From contig CAMYAA010000001.1 in NCBI GenBank assembly GCA_947253615.1, positions 1-21,891 on the forward strand: 21,891 bases of DNA, in the 5' to 3' direction. Below the pieces are notes generated by a model. That model was given only the letters and a program-made list of their open reading frames with translations. It was not told where the DNA came from and did no database searches. Below are positions 17,012 to 21,891 of the stretch, in pieces (positions within the stretch are counted from its first letter, which is position 1; each line of letters begins with the position of its first letter). This DNA comes from an uncultured Sutterellaceae bacterium (GTDB lineage: Bacteria > Pseudomonadota > Gammaproteobacteria > Burkholderiales > Burkholderiaceae_F). The translations under genes and the position numbers were made by a program.

Positions 17012-17539
17012 TTATCGCCAGTCCGCTTCAAAATCGACCGTCACCACTTTGTTCTCGACGTCAATGTCTAATAAATACACATCTTTTACCATCGGAATCA
17101 TAAAGCGGGCCGTCTTCCCCTCAGGGGTCGTCCAACGAATGTTCAATAAGTCCTGAACCCCATTGTTACCAATGGCTTCCACTTCCCCTAAGAGCACCCC
17201 CGCTGGATTTTTCACTTCACAACCAATCACGTCCACGGCCCAGACTTCGTCCTTGGCCGTCTTCGGGAAAAGGGCACGTTCCACACCCACTTGACCACGT
17301 AATTGATCCGCATCTTCTTTTTGTTCGACGCCTTCGAATTGCGCCACAATGATGTCGCCATGACGACGAGCCGCTAACACTTTCACGTCACGCGTCTGAC
17401 CGTCCATCCCCGTATAGACCCAGGACTTCACCTTCAAAAGGACTTCCCCCGAGTCAATCGGCACGACACGAATCCAACCGCGCACACCATAGGCGCCGGC
17501 CGTGCGGCCCAATTCCACCACTGTCGTATTGTTTTTCAT
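17012..17539 (-). CDS. rimM: Ribosome maturation factor RimM
   Basis: RimM binds uS19 and assists 30S head assembly and 16S rRNA processing. The protein has 175 residues from the ATG at 17539 (E. coli 182), with the N-terminal ELGRTAGAYGVRGWIRVVP barrel and the C-terminal PRC-type barrel (VIGCEVKNPAGVLLGEVEAI, MIPMVKDVYLLDID). The frame is open upstream: an ATG at 17563 (MSGIFERN) and a farther start at 17626 are possible, but the family begins at about the chosen Met. The upstream ATG at 17563 abuts the T run of a terminator-like stem. No start has a strong ribosome site. The rpsP-rimM gap of about 208 bases is unusually long and structured. Confidence 0.93.
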   Translation of the reverse strand: MKNNTTVVELGRTAGAYGVRGWIRVVPIDSGEVLLKVKSWVYTGMDGQTRDVKVLAARRHGDIIVAQFEGVEQKEDADQLRGQVGVERALFPKTAKDEVWAVDVIGCEVKNPAGVLLGEVEAIGNNGVQDLLNIRWTTPEGKTARFMIPMVKDVYLLDIDVENKVVTVDFEADWR

Positions 17540-17564
17540 GTTTCGTTCAAAAATTCCAGACATT

Positions 17565-17695
17565 AAAAAACCCCGCACTGCCAACTCAACGTGTAGATAC
17601 CGAGCTCTGTCAGATGAAAAAACCAACCGATGTGCTAGACACGAGAGGCACGTGATTTTTTCAAAGAGCCCGCACTTGAGGGGTACGGGGTTTTT
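17565..17695 (-). promoter_or_regulatory. Putative attenuator with two competing stems between rpsP and rimM
   Basis: Read on the minus strand, element A AAAAACCCCGTAC (17695-17683) can pair over 13 bases, one G-U, with element C GTGCGGGGTTTTT (17578-17566), closing a 104-base region and running into T residues just before rimM. A can also pair over seven bases, one G-U, with the nearby element B GTGCGGG (17675-17669) across a seven-base loop. In the A-C state, B overlaps a segment (17672-17665, CGGGCTCT) that can pair with AGAGCTCG (17608-17601). The two states exclude each other, as in attenuators and riboswitches. The pairings are seen in the sequence; the regulatory role and ligand are inference. 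Confidence 0.5.
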
Positions 17696-17709
17696 GGGGT
17701 TTTCGTTTT

Positions 17710-17734
17710 AAGTCAATCCCCAAAGCTTTGACTT
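17710..17734 (-). terminator. Small hairpin just after rpsP
   Basis: AAGTCAA (17710-17716) pairs with TTGACTT (17728-17734), seven pairs with an eleven-base loop, 13 bases after the rpsP stop. The bases that follow on the minus strand are A-rich and not T-rich. It is more likely an mRNA-stabilising or processing stem than a terminator. Confidence 0.35.
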
Positions 17735-17747
17735 GGTTTTAAAGCGA

Positions 17748-17993
17748 TTAGGCCTTCTTGTTCACCTTCACGAGACGGGCAACCGTTTCGGAGAGCTGAG
17801 CACCCTGGCTCTGCCAGTAAGCTAAACGTTCTTCGTTCAACTGAAGCATAACGGCCTGACCCGAAGCCATCGGGTTGTAGTAGCCAACGCGTTCGATGAA
17901 GCGACCATCACGACGGCAACGGCTGTCGCAAACGTTGATGGAGTAGAACGGACGCTTCTTGGAGCCACCACGGGCCAAACGAATAATAACCAT
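17748..17993 (-). CDS. rpsP: Small ribosomal subunit protein bS16
   Basis: bS16 is a primary assembly protein of the 30S body. The protein has 81 residues (E. coli 82) with the typical start [31 protein letters not shown] and a C-terminal [10 protein letters not shown] helix. ATG 17993 has GAGGT about seven bases upstream. It is the first gene of the rpsP-rimM-trmD-rplS series. Confidence 0.98.
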   Translation of the reverse strand: MVIIRLARGGSKKRPFYSINVCDSRCRRDGRFIERVGYYNPMASGQAVMLQLNEERLAYWQSQGAQLSETVARLVKVNKKA

Positions 17994-18028
17994 GAGTTTA
18001 CCTCTTTAACTTTGGTCGTTTAAACAAA

Positions 18029-18060
18029 GGATTCTTAGAGCCGAAGCCCCGATAAAATCC
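18029..18060 (-). promoter_or_regulatory. Hairpin in the rpsP leader
   Basis: On the minus strand GGATTTT/AGAATCC arms enclose GGGC-TTCG-GCTC, a stable tetraloop-type stem (18029-18060), 35 bases before the rpsP ATG. It may be a leader structure; ribosomal protein operons are often controlled there, but no known bS16 leader was matched. Confidence 0.35.
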
Positions 18061-18073
18061 CGAGAATTCTTGT

Positions 18074-18108
18074 CTTTGTTGAGCTTAGCCACGCTACGCC
18101 CAACAAAG
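18074..18108 (-). terminator. Hairpin between etfA and rpsP
   Basis: CTTTGTTG (18074-18081) pairs with CAACAAAG (18101-18108), eight pairs, with a smaller TAGC/GCTA stem inside the loop. No T run follows on the minus strand. It could end the etfBA transcript weakly or be part of the rpsP leader. Confidence 0.35.
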
Positions 18109-18171
18109 CACGCTATTTTATCGAACCCTTACTCACTTATCAAGTTTCTGGGTGCAATTTTTTCAAAGAAA

Positions 18172-19101
18172 TTAGCGAAGTTTGGCCTTTAACGCTTCGA
18201 TGGTTTCCACCCCATCCGCGACTAAACCAAAATCAGCCACTTCAAAAATCGGTTCTTCCGGATCGTTATTGACGGCCACCACAATCTTGGCGTCCTTAAT
18301 CCCGGCCGTGTGCTGAATGGCCCCGGAGATCCCAAAGCCCAAATAAAGTTCGGGAGCAATCATCTTCCCAGTCTGACCGACCTGCCAGTCGTTCGGGCAC
18401 AAGCCCATATCAACCGCCGTTCGGGTCGCCCCAATGGCCGCCCCTAATTGATCCGCCAAGCCTTCTAAAGCCTTAAAGCCGGCTTCGTCATGTAAGCCAC
18501 GACCCCCAGCCACCACAATACGGGCCGAGACCAATTCCGGACGATCCGTCTGCGCTTCATTAAAGGCAACAAAACTCGTCCCTTCAAACGCGTTGGCGGC
18601 AGGCGCCGTTTCCACCGGGGCTTGACCGCCCTTTTCATGCGCAACAAACGACGTGGAACGAACCGTCGCGACCACCGTCGGATCCGTCACTTCTACCGTC
18701 GCTAAGAGCGTCCCGGCATAAATGCCACGCACAAAGGTCTTGGCATTGACAACCGCTTGAATGTCCGACACGGGCGAGACGTCTAAAATCGCGGCGACGC
18801 GAGGCATCGTTGCCTTCCCGAGCGCGTTCGAGACAAAAAGAATATGCGAATAGTCCGAGGCTAAATCCGCCACGGTCAAACTTAACGTTTCCGCGAGTTC
18901 TTGGGCTAACGCTGGGCTTTGCGCCAAACGGACGCGACGAACGCCTTGAAGTTCCGCAGCTTCACGAACCACGCCTTCACAGTCGTTACCCGCGACCAAA
19001 ATATCCACGGTGCTGTCCATCGCCAACGCGGCAGTTAAGGCACGCGCCGTGGTGTCTTTTAAATGACGGCCATCATGATCGGCCACTAATAATACGGTCA
19101 T
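18172..19101 (-). CDS. etfA: Electron transfer flavoprotein subunit alpha
   Basis: EtfA binds FAD and, with EtfB, carries electrons from acyl-CoA and related dehydrogenases to ETF-ubiquinone oxidoreductase. The protein has 309 residues, the usual length. It has the N-terminal nucleotide-binding-like domain, VVAGGRGL (196-203), VGQTGK (241-246) and the FAD signature LYLGFGISG-AIQHTAGIKD through NNDPEEPIF (252-286). ATG 19101 follows the etfB stop by 11 bases and has AAGGGGGA seven bases upstream, partly overlapping the etfB stop region. The two genes form one unit; rpsP lies downstream on the same strand. Confidence 0.97.
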   Translation of the reverse strand: MTVLLVADHDGRHLKDTTARALTAALAMDSTVDILVAGNDCEGVVREAAELQGVRRVRLAQSPALAQELAETLSLTVADLASDYSHILFVSNALGKATMPRVAAILDVSPVSDIQAVVNAKTFVRGIYAGTLLATVEVTDPTVVATVRSTSFVAHEKGGQAPVETAPAANAFEGTSFVAFNEAQTDRPELVSARIVVAGGRGLHDEAGFKALEGLADQLGAAIGATRTAVDMGLCPNDWQVGQTGKMIAPELYLGFGISGAIQHTAGIKDAKIVVAVNNDPEEPIFEVADFGLVADGVETIEALKAKLR

Positions 19102-19112
19102 GATTTTCCCCC

Positions 19113-19859
19113 TTAGAGCACGTGACGCGCTTTTAACGCTTGAACCAATTCATCCACGGAATTGACCATCACACCACGTTCTTTAGCGGCAGGCAATTCC
19201 ACCTTTAAGGTCTTCACGCGCGAGGCGGTATCTAACCCTAAATCGGCTAACGCCATCGTGTCGACGGGCTTCTTACGGGCCTTGGCCATCAAGGGTAAGG
19301 TCACGTAGCGGGGCTGCGCCAAACGTAAGTCCGAGGTGATAATCGCCGGGAGCTTCATCGTCAAGGTCATCTGACCCAAGTCCGTTTCACGAACAACTTC
19401 GACCTTGTCACCCATAGGCTTCACGTCCGAAATCGCCACGCCTAATGGAGCCTTTAATAAGGCCGAGAGCATCGGACCGACTTGACCCGCGTCATCGTCA
19501 ACGGCTTGCTTACCTAAGAAAATCATGTCGGGCGATTCTTTCTCCACCACCGCCTTTAAGACCTTGCTCACCGCTAAGGGTTCAAGCGTTTCTTCAGTTA
19601 ATACATGAATCGCACGATCCGCCCCAATGGCCATGGCCACGCGAAGCGTGTCCACCGCCTTTTCTGGACCAATCGTCACGGCCACCACTTCGTCGGCTAA
19701 ACCGTCTTCACTAAGTTTGACGGCCTTTTCAACCGCGATTTCATCAAAGGGATTGATGGCCATCTTGGCCATGTGAGTATCAACGCCCGAACCATCGGGT
19801 AAAGGACGCACTTTAATCTTGGCATCCACCACACGTTTAACGGCAACTAAAATCTTCAT
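19113..19859 (-). CDS. etfB: Electron transfer flavoprotein subunit beta
   Basis: EtfB is the AMP-binding partner of EtfA in the soluble electron-transfer flavoprotein. The protein has 248 residues (typical 249), starting MKILVAVKRVVDAKIKV, with NPFDEIAVEKAV (36-47) and the beta-subunit signature around VVRETD to ARKKP (155-198), in which the usual D-G-G is D-L-G. A farther in-frame start exists 19 codons upstream, but the family begins at the chosen Met. The ribosome site is poor (GGAAG about 16 bases upstream). etfB is divergent from leuA across a long gap. Confidence 0.96.
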   Translation of the reverse strand: MKILVAVKRVVDAKIKVRPLPDGSGVDTHMAKMAINPFDEIAVEKAVKLSEDGLADEVVAVTIGPEKAVDTLRVAMAIGADRAIHVLTEETLEPLAVSKVLKAVVEKESPDMIFLGKQAVDDDAGQVGPMLSALLKAPLGVAISDVKPMGDKVEVVRETDLGQMTLTMKLPAIITSDLRLAQPRYVTLPLMAKARKKPVDTMALADLGLDTASRVKTLKVELPAAKERGVMVNSVDELVQALKARHVL

Positions 19860-20094
19860 ATTTCGTAGGAATAAACTTCCACTCGCGCTCAATTTTAGGA
19901 AAAAGAAAAGACGCACTTACGCTCCACTCAAACCCTCAGAACGCCACCGCAAGACGGCGCCTTAAGCGTTTGTGTTGAGCCCCTGACTCCGAGCCCAAAA
20001 AACTCCGAGTGTGCTGCTTTCAAGAATCTCTATAGGATACCGCAAGGGCAGGACCCTTGGATATACTCCCTAGAAGGAAAACCTAAACTTTATC

Positions 20095-20134
20095 AAAAAA
20101 GTCGGAATTGCAAAAATCGCAAACGGCTTTTTTT
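20095..20134 (+). terminator. Bidirectional terminator-like hairpin upstream of leuA
   Basis: AAAAAAGTCG (20095-20104) pairs with CGGCTTTTTT (20124-20133), ten pairs with one G-U, and an inner TTGC/GCAA stem. T runs are present on both strands. It is placed between two divergent genes, so it may end a leader or small RNA in either direction. Confidence 0.6.
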
Positions 20135-20283
20135 CACATTCGGGGCCTTCGTCTCCTCGCTTTCGGCTCCCCGCTTTCCGTCTCATCACGCGCCCTTCAC
20201 CGAGAATTTTCACGCGTTGACGCGCTATTTCACCGGTTTTCTTTCCCCTTAATCGCATTAGGCTCTTTTTGTGAAATTTGTGT

Positions 20284-20585
20284 TTTTTGCAAAAACTGAG
20301 GAACCTCTCTTACTACATTCACCTTAGTCCTCTTGCCTTAACTCCAAACTCCCAACTTTCGTTGTGTTTTTTCGCATTTTTCCCACTTTTTGCAAAAACA
20401 TGGTTTTTGTCAAAACGCTAAAGTATTCCTAAACCTCCTAGGAAAACGGCGTATTTCACGAGGAAATTCAGGTTTCAAGCCCAAGCAAGACCAAAAACTA
20501 TTGCGAAACCCGAATTGAGTAAACCTTCCCCTCGAGAGCACCCCGTTTTCGGAGCCCAACCATCTTCAAAACCTTCTGCAAAAAC
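20284..20585. repeat. Repeated palindromic TTTTTGCAAAAAC motif
   Basis: Two exact 13-base copies (20284-20296, 20387-20399), each with a self-complementary TTTTTGCAAAAA core, and a shorter TGCAAAAAC at 20577-20585. They are 103 and about 190 bases apart. They may be binding sites for a regulator or a nucleoid protein. Confidence 0.5.
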
Positions 20586-20635
20586 ACTGTGTTTTGAAAC
20601 TGACCATTAAACCCCGAAAAGGAAAGGATCTGAGC

Positions 20636-21844
20636 ATGGCACATTTCGACCCTGATCATGTCGTAATTTTCGATACCACCCTGCGCGATGGGGAACAAGC
20701 CCTTCCGCAAAGTTTGTCTTCCAAGCAAAAGCTTCAGATCGCCCTCGCCTTAGAAGATTTAGGCGTGGATGTGATTGAAACGGGCTTTCCCGTCTCGAGC
20801 GAAGGGGACTTTGAAAGTGTGCGTTTAATTGCGAGTGAATTAACGCGTGCCATTCCGTGTGGGCTCTCACGTGCCCTCAAAAAAGACATTGATGCGTGTG
20901 CACAAAGTCTCAAAGCCGCAGAGCATTTCCGTATTCATACGTTTATTGCCACGAGCGAAATTCACGTACGTGACAAACTGAGCAAACCCTTCGAGTCCAT
21001 CTTAACCATGGGCGTGGATGCCATTCGTTACGCTCGCCAATTCACCGACGATGTGGAATTTAGTTGTGAGGATGCGGGTCGCACCCCCATTGATGATTTG
21101 TGTCGTATGGTCGAAGCGGCCATTAAGGCGGGGGCCACCACGATTAATATTCCCGATACGGTGGGTTATACGCTTCCCGCGGAATTCTCCAATATCGTCT
21201 CGCAGATCATGAATCGCGTGCCCAATATTGATCAGGCCCGTTTATCCGTGCACTGCCACAATGACCTGGGAATGGCCACGGCCAACTCCCTCTCGGCCTT
21301 AAACGCCGGGGCTCGCCAAATCGAATGCTGTATGAACGGCTTAGGGGAACGCGCTGGGAACTGCTCCTTAGAAGAAGTGGTGACGACGCTGCGTTTACGC
21401 CAAGCCTACTTCCAAGGGCTCAAGACCAATATCGTGCATGACCGTATTGCACGCACCTCGGCCTTAGTGGCCAAACTCTGCAATGAACCCGTGCCATCTC
21501 ACAAAGCCATTGTGGGCTCGAACGCCTTTGCACACAGCTCTGGCATTCACCAAGATGGGGTTTTAAAGAATCGTGCGACCTACGAAATCTTAACCCCCGA
21601 GAGCGTGGGCTTTACGGACAATACGATGCGTATGACGGCACGCTCGGGCCGCCATATGATTCGTGCCTGTTTGGAAAAGATGGGCTACAACGCGGGCTCC
21701 TACGACATGGATAAGATCTATGCGGCGTTCTTACGCGTAGCGGATCAAAAGGGCCAAGTCTTTGACTACGACTTAGAAGCGCTCTTATTCCAGAGCAAGT
21801 TCGACGATGACGAGGATAAAGCCTACGAACTCGAAACCCTCAAT
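20636..21844 (+). CDS. leuA: 2-Isopropylmalate synthase, 3' end missing
   Basis: LeuA condenses acetyl-CoA with 2-oxoisovalerate, the first committed step of leucine synthesis. The 403 genomic codons cover the catalytic TIM barrel and linker. Metal-binding residues matching E. coli LeuA are Asp18 in DTTLRDGEQ, His206 and His208 in SVHCHNDLG, and Asn242 in [21 protein letters not shown] is also present. The likeness to E. coli LeuA runs along the whole length. The C-terminal leucine-binding regulatory domain (about 120 residues) is missing because adapter sequence begins at 21845; the six apparent residues after Asn403 and the TGA at 21863 come from the adapter. ATG 20636 has GGAAAGGA (20621-20628) seven bases upstream, better than a TTG 14 codons earlier. 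Confidence 0.96.
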
Positions 21845-21891
21845 CTGTCTCTTATACACATCTGACGCTGCCGACGATATGCAGTGTGTAG
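21845..21891 (+). other. Illumina Nextera adapter and index, not genomic
   Basis: Positions 21845-21863 are the Tn5 mosaic-end sequence CTGTCTCTTATACACATCT, followed to 21877 by the rest of the Nextera read-1 adapter complement. TATGCAGT (21878-21885) matches the complement of a standard i5 index (ACTGCATA), and GTGTAG (21886-21891) begins the P5 end. This is untrimmed library sequence at a contig end. Confidence 0.97.

Larger units (their letters stand above)
19860..20635. promoter_or_regulatory. Long etfB-leuA divergent intergenic region
   Basis: No supported gene lies in these 776 bases. It must hold promoters for etfBA (minus) and leuA (plus), but no strong pair was found by eye. It contains a small hairpin CAAGGG-CAGGA-CCCTTG (20043-20059), a bidirectional terminator-like hairpin (20095-20134), two exact copies of TTTTTGCAAAAAC (20284-20296 and 20387-20399), a partial third TGCAAAAAC (20577-20585), and the palindrome AAAACAC-T-GTGTTTT (20581-20595) just before the leuA ribosome site. 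Confidence 0.5.

Noticed and set aside
17590..17612. GTGTAGATACCGAGCTC resembling the Illumina P5 end
   Set aside because: Only the first eight bases match; the rest differs, and it lies inside a continuous genomic region.
20070..20299. Two opposite open frames of about 62 codons in the etfB-leuA gap
   Set aside because: They overlap each other and the terminator-like hairpin, with no ribosome site or recognisable sequence.
20297..20340. Leucine-rich stretch TTA GTC CTC TTG as part of a leader peptide
   Set aside because: The frame begins after a TGA and has no start codon before the leucine codons.
20400..20432. Ten-codon frame (MVFVKTLKYS) as a leucine leader peptide for leuA
   Set aside because: Only one leucine codon, no good ribosome site and no matching attenuator stem right after it.

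Overview
The gene set and order look betaproteobacterial. The lptE-holA-proA series downstream of leuS, the rpsP-rimM-trmD-rplS series, a stand-alone THUMP/RlmL-type rRNA methyltransferase and a UvrD with a C-terminal Tudor-like domain point to Burkholderiales. The moderate GC and frequent TTA leucine codons suggest a gut Sutterellaceae-type organism; that family placement is inference. The right end carries Illumina Nextera adapter sequence, so this is an assembled contig whose last 47 bases are not genomic.

Left part (1-3662, minus strand): a UvrD/PcrA-type helicase gene is followed by tRNA-Arg(CCT), a clear terminator, and then a secreted Sel1-repeat protein that runs off the left edge. 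leuS is divergent from uvrD and ends in a strong terminator.

Centre (3878-14056, plus strand): leuS, then an AT-rich stretch of about 1.4 kb (6580-7990) holding one small lipoprotein gene, then lptE, holA, proA and an rlmL-like gene with its terminator. The AT-rich stretch separates leuS from lptE-holA, which are commonly adjacent. Two genes here look damaged. The lipoprotein signal peptide is out of frame at an A6 run, and holA has an in-frame TAA at codon 49. Next comes a solitary ugpB-type solute-binding protein gene with its own terminator and no transporter partners in the window.

Right part (14210-19859, minus strand): an NhaC/YuiF-like Na+/H+ antiporter gene converges on ugpB. Upstream of it lie rplS, trmD, rimM and rpsP (a ribosome and tRNA maturation operon), and then etfA and etfB, the electron-transfer flavoprotein. 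leuA diverges from etfB across a 776-base gap and is cut by the adapter after 403 codons.

Most genes are ordinary housekeeping genes. The parts worth a second look are non-coding or damaged. They are a pair of mutually exclusive long stems between rpsP and rimM that look like an attenuator, a terminator hairpin inside the short leader of the antiporter gene, the AT-rich island with its homopolymer frameshift, the holA nonsense codon, a repeat-coded disordered tail in UvrD, and a hairpin- and palindrome-rich leuA upstream region. No CRISPR array, transposase, phage gene or recognisable defence system was seen.
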